DNA of 64,000 nucleotides from Telmatactis stephensoni (GCA_029948255.1 JALIZF010001816.1:310001-374000), one strand, 5' to 3'. Shown: positions 9,686 to 20,840, counted from the stretch's first letter. Made by a program: numbers and translations. The notes: a model not told the origin generated them from the letters alone.

Positions 9686-10500
9686 TTAGGGTGACACTGA
9701 TAACATCAGTTCGGCAAAACACCGCCCGCAAGGTGGAGTTTCCACTTGGTCTTCTACTGATATTTGGTGGGTAAATGCAAACGTTTTCCAACGAGAAGCC
9801 ATCATCTCTCCCTCAACTAAATCTACCACTCCCCCTCTCACGTACGTGAATGGCTGTTTGGTAGTACAAAAGATAGGAACGTCACGTTCAAGTAGAATGT
9901 CTTGACTGTAATGGGTCTTCGGCGCGGCCAAATGTACTTTTTGGCCTTCCAACAGGAGCAAAAAGTCATGCCAAGCAATCACTTGTGGTGATCACCTAAA
10001 ATCGTTTAGAAAAATTACTTCACTTGACTCGGCCCCTACCCACGCGAAACTGGTTGACGCTGGATTGGTAAAGGCTTTGTACAAAACGTTCAATGGCTGT
10101 AAAAGGAAGGCCTTTCCGCAATTTGTTTTTCCATGCAAAAGGACATTACGCTTTTTACCACGCCCTTCAATCAACAGGGTGCGTACCGCTTGTGCAAACT
10201 CATTTACAGCTATGCCGTTGTTTTGTAGAATCAGTTTCGCGTCTCAGCCTAGACCACGTGCCGTTGCAATGGGGAATACAGTTTTCTGTAAATGCATTCT
10301 CCAGCAATTCGAATCTAGTCACCTGTTGCTGTTGCAGTTCTTGAGGGGCGTCGAACATACCCCATCCAACACGCACAGCCTCATCCACTATTTTTAAGCT
10401 AGCCCCTATTTGCCACAAACTGGGCCAGCTCTAATTTGCCCTCCTTTTTGCGACTCTGCCATAGCAAGGACTTGTAATCTAGTGCGAAGCCCTTTCGATG
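9686..10500 (-). pseudogene. SF3-helicase-like (P-loop) protein, degraded; possibly of viral or mobile-element origin
   Basis: On the reverse strand the order is a helical region (KEGKLELAQFV near 10450; VRVGWGMFDAPQEL), a Walker A-like loop GKTNCGKA near 10110, and a Walker B-like EVIFLNDF near 10000. Then come DFLLLLEGQKVHL, a candidate sensor/arginine region (DVPIFCTTK), EMMASRWKTF and a terminal PPCGRCFAEL, ending at a stop at 9686. Spacing and motif style resemble superfamily-3 helicases, which in known families drive replication of small DNA viruses and related elements. The usual Thr/Ser after GK is Ala here. At least two frame changes (near 10200 and 10420) and a TGA in place of an expected Trp at about 9991 break it. 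Family assignment rests on motifs only. Confidence 0.55.
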
Positions 10501-11309
10501 ATTATGAAGACTTTATTTATGGAGGGTGAAAACATATTTACTGGTGGCCCAGTAGTTTACAATATGGCCCTCAAAAATAAAATAGATTAAATTAAATTGT
10601 CACTGCTATTTGCGACACTTCATAGACGCTTAAGCCTTTCTTTTTGTATCTACTGCAGAATGCAGTAAATACTATGTCATCGTGTTGAAAATGGATATAC
10701 TTCATGCTTCACTCAAATTATGAGATCACAGTATATTGGTATTCACCAGAACATGTTGAGTTCTGACAATAAGTTCTATGCTTGTTAACAATAGAAATTT
10801 GTTAACAATAGAAAAGTCGGAATGTTTTCAGAAAATACGCGGGAACAAACGGGATTGTCGCCCGGTACAACAGTCTGTCCTTACTACTAACAAACTCTAA
10901 GCGCATTTGATTATATACCAATAGATATTTGCGCTATATAAATGCAAAAATTTCATTTCATTTCATTTTTCATAAAGACGAAATGACGTACAAATCGACC
11001 GAATGTCTTTCGGAAACATTCAGCTGACAAGCACGAAGTGAGTACGAAGTTCCATGTGACTGAAGACTGTCATGACAAGTTTGACAGGACCTCAAGTCAA
11101 AAATTTTGGTAAGTGGTGTTTTTAACAATGCTTTTATGCCCATTGATAAGGCTCAGCTTTAATGGAATGTGTCAGGTTTATATATTCTTATGGAGAATTT
11201 TTAAATCGTCATTCAATTTTGAGGTCGTTTTTGAGTGTAAGTAATACAATATTGAAGTGTTCGTCGCGATCTCGTTTTGGAGCCTTTTAATTTCGTAAGT
11301 CTATCTTTT
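10501..11309. other. Intergenic; retroelement-like tail near 10920-10975
   Basis: Mostly featureless. GCGCTATATAAATGCAAAAA followed by TTTCATTTCATTTCATT near 10930-10970 resembles a 3' tail of a CR1-like LINE or SINE with a pentanucleotide repeat. No coding part was found upstream. Confidence 0.4.
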
Positions 11310-11470
11310 ATGCACCTATCAATGGTTTGCCCCAGGATGCGGGGGGGGGGGGGGGGGGGAGACCCCCGGGAAATTTTACTTTTTCCGTTTCCTAGAGTTC
11401 AAATTCCCCACCCCTGGACTACTGTTAGAGGTCAAATTCCCGTCCCTGGGGACAAAAAACTACAATATCA
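11310..11470 (+). repeat. Interspersed repeat with long G run (partner of 14816-15001)
   Basis: TGCACCTATCAATGGTTTGC, then CCCAGGATGC and a run of about 18 G, then GACCCCCGGGAAATTTTAC and a C-rich segment. The reverse complement of 14850-15001 shows the same order of blocks, so the two are diverged inverted copies of one repeat. The G run is a slippage-prone, potentially quadruplex-forming tract. Confidence 0.6.
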
Positions 11471-11703
11471 ACAAGAAAATTTTACTTGATCATTCTGAAA
11501 CAGTCCAAACCACATTGATTCACATTGTATTTTCCATGATACAAATAATATCATCAATTTGATCTTCTTGGACGCAGACTTGGTGATACCATTGCTGACA
11601 CCCATCGCATTGAACCCAATAAATAAAGCCATCTTCATCTGAACTGGGCTCTTCTTCCTGAGAGAAACATTTCGTATGAGAAATGGCTTCATCTGTTTTT
11701 ATT

Positions 11704-12395
11704 ACTCGTGCCCAGGCCTTTAGGCCGGGAACGAGTTATAAACTGCAAATGTTTTTTCTTATTCTGTGTTCGTCCTGAGGAACTTCTGATTGGTTAAGAA
11801 CGTACAAACAATGCCCTTCATTCATCACCTTTGAGCGACCGCGAACGCAAGCCAGGAACTTTAGGAATGCAAGATGGCCGACGACAAAGAAAATAGCTTT
11901 CAGAGACGGGCTTTTCCTGCAGTAGAACAATGTAATTTGGAGCTTTTAACTCGAGAAATACTTATATACTTATAAGAGCTTCAGGATGGGCTGTTATTTT
12001 GAGCTTCATCTCCAATACTTTGACCAAATACCGAACTCTAAATGGAGTACTTGAAAGCCGAGGCCCTCGCGATAACGACTATTTCCTATGAGCTGGAAAA
12101 CTATGAATTTCTCATCCTACATGTTGCTAAACGAACATACATAGAAGCAAGTCAATTATATTCCTCATTCAAGCATTCCAGAGATCTTGAGAGGTTTTTG
12201 TAGTGAATTTTAATTTAATATCGGAATGGCATGAAACTAGATTCCATTGACCTTGTATTTCGCGTTTGGTCACGTAACGTCTTTTATTCATATATATAAC
12301 ATCCGAAACATGAACGAAAAAATACACGATTTGTTATTGTGTCAAATATACCGTTGTAGAAGTCTTTACAGCAAACAATTGAGATATATAGTGAA
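11704..12395 (+). mobile_element. ACTCG/ACTAG element copy B1, first part
   Basis: Starts with ACTCGTGCCCAGGCCTTTAG and follows copy A closely through the conserved reading frame to AGATATATAGTGAA. There a full reversed copy (B2) is inserted. The rest of B1 continues at 13358-13485 (AATAAGAAGTTGAAT...). Confidence 0.75.
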
Positions 12396-13357
12396 ACTAG
12401 ACGCACACGTGCGTTCACTCCTGCCCTGGGAGCCCCTTTTAGGAGAGGCTTCAATGACTGGCCCCGTTCGTACTCTTCCCCGAGCCGTTTCACGCATTCT
12501 TCACTTAACCGTAACATAATATAGACCTTTTTTTGACCTTTTTAAAGAATATCTGATTAGTCAATTTGTCTGTCAGCAGCTTAGTATTTGCCTTTGTCCC
12601 AACATGCAAAAATATACCATTTTATTCAACTTTTTATTTCACTATATATCTCAATTGTTTGCTGTAAAGACTTCTACAACGACGTTTTTGACACAATAAC
12701 AAATCGTGTATTTTTTCGTTCATGTTTCAGATGTTTTATCTATTACGTGACCAAACGCATCAGGTCAAATAGAGCCTTGGTTCCATGAAAATATATAAAT
12801 AAATTGTCTGGCCAGAATTGTGTTGAAACTCATTACAAAAACCTCTCAAGATCTCTTGAATGCTTGAATGAGGAATATAATTGACTTGCTTCTATGCATG
12901 TTCGTTTAGCAACATGTAGGATGAGAAATTCGTAGTTTTCCAGCTCATAGGAAATAGTCTTTATCGCGAGCCGCTTCCTTTCAAGTACTCCATCTAGAGT
13001 TCGATATTTGGTCAAAGTATTGGAGATGAGGCTCAAAATAACAGCCCATTCTTAAGCTCTTATAAGTATATAGGTATATCTCGCGTTAAAAGCTCCAAAT
13101 TACATTGTGCTACTGCAGGAAAAGCCTGTCTCTGAAAGCTATTTTCTTTGTAGTCGGCCATCTTGCATTCCTAAAGTTCCTCGCTGGCGTTCACTACGGA
13201 GGTGATGAATGAAGGGCATTGTTTTTTACGTTCTTAACCAATCAGGGGTGTAACACGTGACCGATTGCGCAAGAATGCTGCATTCTCGAGACGAAAACAG
13301 GAAAAAAAACATTTGCAGTTTATAACTCGTTCCCGGCCTAAAGGCCTGGGCACGAGT
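12396..13357 (-). mobile_element. ACTCG/ACTAG element copy B2, complete, reversed, nested in B1
   Basis: Begins ACTAGACGCACACGTGCGTT and ends GGCCTGGGCACGAGT, 962 bp in all. Its reverse strand has an open frame at about 13036-12833 (SLISNTLTKYRTLDGVLERK, then YELENYEFLILHVAKR, ending RDLERFL) that is also readable in the other copies. Insertion into B1 duplicated at most one or two A residues (GTGAA/AATAAG). Because B1 and B2 are head to head, the locus 11704-13357 has perfect-looking inverted ends that belong to two different insertions. Confidence 0.8.
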
Positions 13358-13485
13358 AATAAGAAGTTGAATATAAAACTGGTATATTTTTGCATGTTGG
13401 AGATATCTAATACCTATGCATGATAATAGAAAGACAAAGGCACTAATAGCTGTTGACAGACAAACTGACTAATCAAGATATTTTT
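13358..13485 (+). mobile_element. ACTCG/ACTAG element copy B1, second part
   Basis: Continues B1 after the nested copy: GTTGAATATAAAACTGGTAT up to CTAATCAAGATATTTTT, where copy C begins. The expected right end of B1 is absent. Confidence 0.65.
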
Positions 13486-14455
13486 ACTCGTGCCCAGGCC
13501 TTTAGGCCGGGAACGAGTTATAAACTGCAAATGTTTTTTTTCTGTTTTCGTCCTCAGCTACTTCTGATTGGTTCGTCCTGAGGCACTTCTGATTGGTTAA
13601 AAACATAAAAAACAATGCCCTTCATTCATCACCTTTAAGCGCGTGCAACTCTTCGTAGTAAACGCCAGTCAGGAACTTTAGGAATGCAAAATGGCCGACT
13701 ATACAAAGAAAATAGCTTTCAGAGACAGGCAGTAGAACAATGTAATTTGGAGCTTTTAACTCGAGATATACCTATATACTTATAAGAGCTTCAGAATGGG
13801 CTGTTATTGTGAGCTTCATCTCCAATACGTTGACCAAATATCGAACTCTCAAAGGAGTACTTGAAACCGAAGCTCTCGCGACGCGATCTGAAGAAGTGAT
13901 TCCTTTGAGCTGCAAATCTACGAATTTCTCACCCTACATGTTGCTAAACGAACGCATATAGAGGCAAGTCAATTATATTTCTCATTCAAGCATTCAAGAG
14001 ATCTTGAGAGGTTTTTATACTGAATTTTAAATTCTTGACCACAAAGTTTATTCATATATTTTCACTGAACTAAGGCTCTATTTGACCTGATGCGTTTGGT
14101 CACGTAATGGATAAAACATCTGAAACATGGACGAAAAAATACGCGATTTGTTATTGTGTCAAAAATGTCGTTGTAGAAGTCTTTACAGCAAACAATTGAG
14201 ATATATAGTGAAATAAAAGTTGAATAAACTGGTATATTTTTTGCATGTTGAAGATATGTAAGGCAAACACTAATAAGCTGCTGACAGACAAATTGACTAA
14301 TCAGATATTTAAAAAGGTTAAAAAGGTCTTTATTATGTTACGGTTGGTGAAGAATGCGTGAAACGGCTCGGGGAAGAGTACGAACGGGGCCGGTCATTGA
14401 AGCCTATCCTAAAAGGGGCTCCCAGGGCACGAGTGAACGCACGTGTGCGTCTAGT
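13486..14455 (+). mobile_element. ACTCG/ACTAG element copy C, complete
   Basis: Starts ACTCGTGCCCAGGCCTTTAG and ends GCACGTGTGCGTCTAGT, 970 bp. Body colinear with copies A, B and D. The small frame reads YEFLTLHVAKRTHIEASQLY before RDLERFL. It was inserted into B1, giving three generations of the same family at one site. Confidence 0.8.
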
Positions 14456-14815
14456 TCATAACTAAATCTAATTTGATACAAAAATCAAGGGTGCTTTATT
14501 GAATTTTATTGAATATCATTATTGTGGCAACGCTCAATATGTAATTAAACTTTTTAGTAATTATATGTAAGGAGTTAATAACTAAAGGCACTATGCTTTC
14601 AATTAGACTCCTATCATTATCACATAATCAAGCCGATTATTGAAAAAATATTCACTATGTATTGAAGGATTATGATGAATAAACTAAACTGAATTATATA
14701 AAAAAAATATGTAAATTATATAAATCAAGTCCTTCTTTACCTTCTTTTCCGCCATCTTTGCACACGTTTTCATGGCAAACGCTCCAGATGACTTCTGGGT
14801 AAAATATAACTAGTT
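14456..14815. other. Unassigned AT-rich DNA
   Basis: No gene, repeat or inverted structure recognised. Confidence 0.5.
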
Positions 14816-15001
14816 TCCAGGTTTACTCGACATTCAAAATGGCGCCCGTCCATTTGAAATTGCTGTGTCAAATTTCCCCTCCAGGGGGACCAAACCAATG
14901 TCAAAATCCCCACCCAATGGTAGGTTTTAATGATCAAATTTCCGGGGGGTGCCCGCCCCCCACCCCACCGCACCCTGGGGCAAACCATTGGTAGGTGCAT
15001 T
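14816..15001 (-). repeat. Inverted partner of the 11310-11470 repeat
   Basis: Reverse complement reads TGCACCTACCAATGGTTTGC, CCCAGGGTGCGG, a G-rich stretch, CCCCCCGGAAATTTGATC, and GGGGAAATTTGACA. This matches the 11.3-kb copy block by block with substitutions. The far end carries AAAATGGCGCCCGTCC. Confidence 0.55.
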
Positions 15002-15262
15002 AGCAACAGTAAACAAGTTTACATGCAACGATTGCATATAAACTATCAAATAACTCACTTCATTATACAATATTTCAGCTCTTATTAATGTAATGGCCTT
15101 CGTATGTACGAAGAGCTCAAACACGGGACCAAACAAACACTAGCAATTTCTTTTACAAAACCTACGGACACTTTCTACGAAGCTACAATCTTGGACAAAA
15201 AGGGTTATAAGAATTTTGTGGTTTTGAAAGAAATGCGTACGTCACCCTATATTGGGTACCAA

Positions 15263-15388
15263 AATCTGCCCTCCCCCCCTCCCCCCCCCCCCCCCCCCCC
15301 CCCACCCCAACCTGCACAATGTTGTCCGTCCGAGGGTCCAGATGCTTGAGTCCGCCTGCAACATTGTTGCGGGGGTAGGGGGGCAGCA
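15263..15388. repeat. C-rich ACAATGTTG hairpin, copy 1 (with long C run)
   Basis: A C tract of about 35 residues leads into CAACCTGCACAATGTTG. About 45 bp later CAACATTGTTGCGGGGGTAG forms the opposite arm. The two arms can pair over roughly 25 bp. The C tract creates artefactual poly-Pro/poly-Gly frames. Confidence 0.6.
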
Positions 15389-16977
15389 ACGTTATACAGT
15401 ATCGTGGTGTGAGAGCCTTCAATTTCAATTGGACATACTAATACCATTTTTTTCTTAACATTTATGTCCAGGGTTGTAGCTGTCTCTATTGATGGACATA
15501 AAAACATTGTTAAAAATATCACTTACCAAGTTTTTCCGAACGTTTCCGAAAGACATTCCAGGTAATAACAAATTGCCCTGTCCAACTCCATAAAATATTT
15601 CATCACTCTCGTGTTTTTCTTTTCAATGCATTTCAAATTGTCAAAAATATTTCTATAATACTTCTGCAGTAGATACATGCACCTTTCAGGTGCCTTTTAT
15701 TTTATCTCTGCCTGGCCCTCGTATTACTAATATGGCTTAGTCTGCTAACGCTCGCATCGGTTGTCTGTGGTGCCCGTGTGTTTGTTAAATCTGGATGATT
15801 AGTAGATTGTACATAGCTCATACATAATGAACGTTTACTTGATAGCGCCGAGCAAGATAATGTCGAACTTGTATCCACCGAAGTCTTCTACAAAGTTTGA
15901 CTGCCTTCGGTTTGTGTGTGGGGTTCTTGGCAACATACCCACTGTTGTACTACAGATTGTTCGTTATTCCTACAACGGCGTGCAGAATAGTTGAGACACT
16001 GTGCCCTAACATTGACGTTCTTTGATATCATCATCGCCAGAAATCAGCTCAGTGTTGCTCGCACCGGTCCCTTTCAACTTGCTCGCTATCACTCAAATCG
16101 TACAAGAAAATGTATGCGAAACTTTTACTCAAGCTCGATTTATACATTTCGAATATAGTATGCCAAAAAGTTGAACCTCAAAAGTTGAAATTAAACATAT
16201 AATTTAAGGTAAAATAGAAAAATCCCTAACCAAAATGTAAAATTCGCATAGCATCTTTCGATGCAAAGTCTCGTCCAATACTCCATAAGAACCAGTACCA
16301 TGAAACTGGAATCCTCCAGGTAGCAACTAACATTAAGGGCTTATAATACCATAATAAAGGTACTAGTAAAAAAGTTGAACCTCTAGTGATGAATTTTGGT
16401 TGACCAACTGTACATTCGAAGTCTCTCTACTTCATTGAGGAGTAAATTGAAATAGCATTTTTTTCAATTCAAAAAGCACTTCTTCGACGTGTTGTTGGCA
16501 ACCTACGATACCACACTCCATATTCCAATAACTTCTGGGGCAATAGTTTGAGTAATATTAGGCGAAAGCTCGCGATCGATACACCAAATTGAAGTCAAAC
16601 TCCTTGAGCTTCTAAGTAGTTAGGACAGCGGACGCATCCTTGGCGCGAAATATGAGTTCCCGGCAACTTATTTGAATATGTCAGACGTATTGAATATTTA
16701 TGAAAATCTTCAAGTCAAGTCAACCATAACAAGTCAAGTCAACCATAACATTTTCATCAGAGGGATGCCTTTCCTATATTTTTTATCATACTAAATATTG
16801 CTTGGATTATGCAAAGAAGAATAAGAAAAAGCTAGCTTCGAACCTCTGGTTGTTCTATCCGTCATTTTGGAATTTCTGAGCTTTAGGGTATAACTGCTGA
16901 CCGCTCACGGCAGGCGCCACGGTTATCATTTCTGGCGATGACCCACCATGGAGGTGTTGAAACAGCCATATATTCTA
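15389..16977. other. Unassigned DNA with one diverged inverted pair
   Basis: No coding region recognised. CGGCGTGCAGAATAGTTGAG near 15975 reappears inverted near 17105-17140 (TCTCAACAGGTTCTGCACGC), and CATCGCCAGAAATCAGCTC near 16030 resembles the reverse of 16935-16950. These suggest a decayed element spanning about 15.97-17.14 kb. Tandem CAAGTCAACCATAACA occurs near 16715-16750. Confidence 0.45.
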
Positions 16978-17067
16978 AACCCCCCTCCCCCGACACAATG
17001 TCGGTTGGGTCAAGTGTTGGAGTAGCAGGAATCTCCCAGGCCTACTCAACATTGAAAGAGGGGGAAG
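16978..17067. repeat. C-rich ACAATGTTG hairpin, copy 2
   Basis: CCCCCCTCCCCCGACACAAT at the left pairs with TCAACATTGAAAGAGGGGG at the right over an unrelated loop. It has the same layout as the copies at 15.3, 17.7, 20.2 and 43.2 kb. Confidence 0.55.
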
Positions 17068-17724
17068 GGGTGAGCATAAAACAAGCGCGACTAATTTAGG
17101 CCAAAATTGGGGCAGTGTCTCAACAGGTTCTGCACGCCATTGTAGCTCTCAAACTGTTACTGTCAGTGTTGTGAAAAGCTTCGTTCACTATTCGCGCGAA
17201 ACTTTCTCGCGACGGCACTTTGATGAGGTCAGCTTGACTGTACGTGATTAGATAAATAGACCTTACTGCACGTGGATTTAAAAGATCATTCGAATTCATA
17301 ATCAATGCTTCGGCAATGTAAACTTTGTGTGTAAATAGAAGCTTTGAAGGCGAATGTGTTGAGAGTTTTGGCGCCGGCAAGAAATCGCGATATTGCGCCA
17401 GCCGTCGGTATTAAACGTTGCCAACTGTAGTGTACAAACGCCGGATTACAGACGGCTCTCACGCATGTTTGTCTCAATCGTGTCTTTGATTGGACTTAGT
17501 AATTATTGTCAACAAAAATTACGTCATCGTTAATATTCTGCATAGAGATTTGCGTTTACAATTTCCCTATATTTATCACATTTCAGAGTATACAGCCTTT
17601 ACATGTATTCCGATTGATAGTCCTTCTTTGGTTTCCGGCTGATACTCAGTGTTGCGCTACACCACTGGAAATGGTAAACATTCCTTTAATCAGACGATCT
17701 CCAAATTAATCTTTGAATCACCTC
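17068..17724. other. Unassigned DNA
   Basis: Reverse-strand frames at 17120-17477 lack recognisable motifs. Nothing else seen. Confidence 0.45.
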
Positions 17725-17833
17725 AACCCCTTTCCCCTCTCAATGTTGATTGCCGTTCGGTGGTTCATTTGGAAGCTGTTAGCGCGAGTTTTACGGAGCC
17801 CAAGGCTGCCATCAACATTGATAGGGAAGCTTC
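17725..17833. repeat. C-rich ACAATGTTG hairpin, copy 3, at the end of the Helitron-like remnant
   Basis: CCCTTTCCCCTCTCAATGTTG-type left arm, right arm CATCAACATTGATAGGGAAGC, loop about 70 bp. Helitron-like coding similarity stops at its right edge, so it marks a truncation or insertion. Confidence 0.5.
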
Positions 17834-19506
17834 AGCTTCAATCTTATTATACCTGATCTTTCCGGAGGACGTGGTAATATACTGCATGTTTCATTGCATT
17901 CAACAGGTACGTTACATATTGCACCTTTAATTTTTCTCTGTTGCCCTTTCGACATTATCACTATCGTTTCAAACACAATTCTTTTAGCTATGAGCTTTTC
18001 AAGTACTGATAGTTCCGAAGGTATTTCGTATACAAATAATTTATTGCACACAGCTTGACATGGGATTTGTCCTTTCATAACCTTTGTGTGACAGGTTTTA
18101 CAGATGTACTCCTTCCCATCAAACGACTGAACATGTGTAAACACATTGCGAACATTGTACTTCTGTTCCTTGAACTTAATCACTGTTTCTTTTTTTGTTC
18201 TTTTTTGTTGTTGTTGTTGTTGTTGTTTTGTTTTTTGTATAGTAGTATGCTAAAAACCGAACATACATAGCATGGACCCTCTCTTATTTTATTTTGAAAT
18301 ACTAAGATCTTAGAATTCAAGTCAGAGTTTTGTTGTGCCTTTAGTCTATTTGATAGGACGTGATTTTCGTTTTCTCTTCAGGCTCTAGTGTTTTATATCA
18401 TTCTGGTCGATTAGTCAGAAGTTTTTCTTTTTCGTCAGCGTTTAGTGATTTATACCATTCTGCTCGATTAGTCAAAAGTGTTTCTTTTTCGTCAGCATTT
18501 AGTGATTTATACCATTCTGCTCGTTTAGTCAAAAGCGTTTCCTTTTCTTCAGCATTTAGTGATTTATACCATTCTGCTCGTTTAGTCAAAAGTGTTCCTT
18601 TTCTTCAGCATTTAGTGATTTATACCATTCTGCTCGGCTAGTCAGAAGTGTTTCCTTTTCTTCAGCATTTAGTGATTTATAACGTTTTGCTCGATTAGTC
18701 AAATGTGATTCCCTTTGTTCAGGATTTAGTGATTTATACGACTTCTTCCTCAATTCTCTTCCCTTTTGTAAAATACTCTCTTTTCCGATGGGAGTCAATA
18801 ATCTATATTTATCTGCCTTTTTTTGCAAACACTTTCTTTTGCTTTTAGGCTCCATTTCTCCATATAGCTTTCTCTTTCTGTTTGATCGTTGTTCCTTTTG
18901 ATTATTAGACAGATGTTTTGCCATTAACCTTTGTCTAACATTATTTGACAAATTCGTTGAGCAACATAAAAACTTTACACAATATTTTACATGATTACTT
19001 TCAGCTTGTTTTTCAGCAATCTCAAAAAGCATCTGGGACAAACAATCAATGCCTGTAATATTTCCAAATGCATTTACTTTTTTCCATCACGAATGAATTT
19101 TGCTAAAAAGTACTTTGCTTTCTTGTTGTTTTGAAAAATACAACTTACACAACAACTTGATATCCACATCAAGAATCCAGTGTTATCCTTTGAATTGTCT
19201 TCAATTAATTTTTGAAGCATTATCTTGCTACTTAGAGATCCACAATTTAGCATTCCTTGTTTATCCAGAGTACAGTTAACAGTAATATGTGCATCATATA
19301 TTTCAACTGTACAGGGAAGATCATTAATGTATCAAGTACAAAGCTGTAAAATTTTGTTCCATGTTCAACAATTGCATTTAAAGTTTCTGAATTCCAATAC
19401 TTGGTAGATTTTAATACACAAAAACAAAGACAATACAATGATATAGCACAACAGCATTCGAACGGAATATCAATGACTGTATTGCAAATAACAACTATCC
19501 CTTGTA
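17834..19506 (-). pseudogene. Helitron-like polyprotein remnant: N-terminal region, 19-residue repeat array, DUF6570-like domain
   Basis: Reverse-strand order: a region reading SLYCLCFCVLKSTKYWNSET, then (frame change) DLPCTVEIYDAHITVNCTL and LMWISSCCVSCIFQNNKKAK. Then come (frame change) NAFGNITGIDCLSQMLFEIA, a basic KRKLYGEMEPKSKRKCLQKK, and about seven copies of LLTKRAEWYKSLNAEEKET. A Gln/Asn-rich link follows, and finally YICKTCHTKVMKGQIPCQAV...GAICNVPVECNETCSILPR. The last block resembles the DUF6570 region that precedes the Rep domain in animal Helitron proteins. This is recalled family knowledge, not a search result. Rep and helicase parts are absent. At least three frame changes make it inactive. 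It ends where copy D of the ACTCG element begins. Confidence 0.65.
18366..18765 (-). repeat. 57-bp coding tandem repeat (about 7 units)
   Basis: Units of 57 bp each contain TTTAGTGATTTATACCATTC. Translated on the reverse strand they give a 19-residue charged repeat (RAEWYKSLNAEEKETLLTK). Outer units are more diverged (YKSLNPEQRESHLTNRAK). A 1-bp deletion near 18595 shifts the frame. All substitutions otherwise keep the unit length a multiple of three. Confidence 0.9.
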
Positions 19507-20112
19507 TAACTAGACGCACTCGTGCGTTCACTCGTGCCATGTGAAAGGGAGCCCAAAATCGGCTTAAAAAGGACATTTAGATTAGCTGCCTCTAGAGTAA
19601 GAGTGGTTGACCTGTTGTCGTTAATAAACTTTTTAACAAGACGCTCCTCGAAGCGTACACTGGTTGCTTGTAGTTCAACAAGCCGCAGTAGTAATAAAGG
19701 CCTTTTTTGAATCGGCTAACTTAAACTAAAGAAATTAAACTTTTGTAAGCCCAGCAACTTTAAAAATAGGAGCTTGTTATCGTCGACCACCGGGTGATGC
19801 CGGATCAGATGGTCCGTCCAATATCTGATTAGTCAATTTGTCTGTCAGCAGCTATTAGTGTTTGCCTTTGTCCTTCTATTATCATGCATGGGTATTATAT
19901 ATCTCCGACATGCAAAATATTACCTGCGAATATACCAGTTTATTCAACTTTTTATTTCACTATATACCTCAATTGTTTGCTGTAAAGACTTCTACAATGG
20001 CGTTTTTGACACAATAGCAAATCGTGTATTTTTTCGTTCATGTTTCAGATGTTTTATCTATGAATAAAAGACGTTACGTGACCAAACGCGCAATACAAGG
20101 TCAAATGGAACC

Positions 20113-20301
20113 TACAATCCCGCTCATAAATAACTGAATCAGTGGGAGGCAAGAAAGTTCAGCTATCCCCTCTCCCCCTTACAATGTTGCTAGGTATGAC
20201 AGAATTGTACAGCGCGCTGTGAAATGTCGCTGATATGGAAGGACCAACATTGGAGGAGGGGACGTGAGGAGAAGTGATTCAGGTTTTTAGAGCAAGATTG
20301 T
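20113..20301. repeat. C-rich ACAATGTTG hairpin, copy 4, with extended inverted ends
   Basis: Outer arms TACAATCCCGCTC...CTGAATCA and TGATTCAG...GAGCAAGATTGTA pair. Inner arms CCCCTCTCCCCCTTACAATG and CCAACATTGGAGGAGGGG pair. The flanking element D continues on both sides, so this is an insertion of about 190 bp. Confidence 0.6.
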
Positions 20302-20840
20302 ATTTCCATGCAATGGCCTGGTCCAGAATTCCGATAATATAATTCAGTACAAAAACCTCTCAAGATCTCTTGAATGCTTGAATGAGGAATATAATTGACG
20401 TGATTCTATGTATGTTCGTTTAGCAACATGTAGGGTGAGAAATTCGTAGATTTCCAGCTCATAGGAAATAGTCTTTATCGCGGGTGCCTCGTTTCAAGTA
20501 CTCCATTTAGAGTTCGATATTTGGTCAAAGTATTGGAGATCAAGCTCAAAATAATGGCCCATTCTGAAGCTCTTATAAGTGCATAGGTATATCTCGAGTT
20601 TAAAGCTCTAAATTACATTGTTCTACTGCTGGAAAAGCCTGTCTCTGAAAGCTATTTTCTTTGTAGTCGGCCATCTTGCATTCCTAAAGTTCCTGGCTTG
20701 CCTTCACTGCGAAGAGTTCGCACGCGCTCAAAGGTGATGAATGAAGGGCATTGTTTCTTATGCTCTTAACCAATCAGGAGTGCATCACGTGACCGATTGC
20801 CCAAGAATGTCCTTTTCTCGAGGACGACGACAGGAAAAAA

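Noticed and set aside
10065..10397. Forward frames opposite the SF3-like pseudogene
   Set aside because: No motifs; the reverse strand carries ordered helicase-like blocks.
11704..13357. Single 1.65-kb palindromic transposon
   Set aside because: The right half is a complete reversed copy inserted in a forward copy that resumes at 13358.
15183..15522. Overlapping frames with poly-Pro or poly-Gly
   Set aside because: Created by the long C run and hairpin arms.
18055..18270. Forward frame ending in a Leu-rich stretch
   Set aside because: Generated by the TTG run opposite the Helitron-like coding strand.
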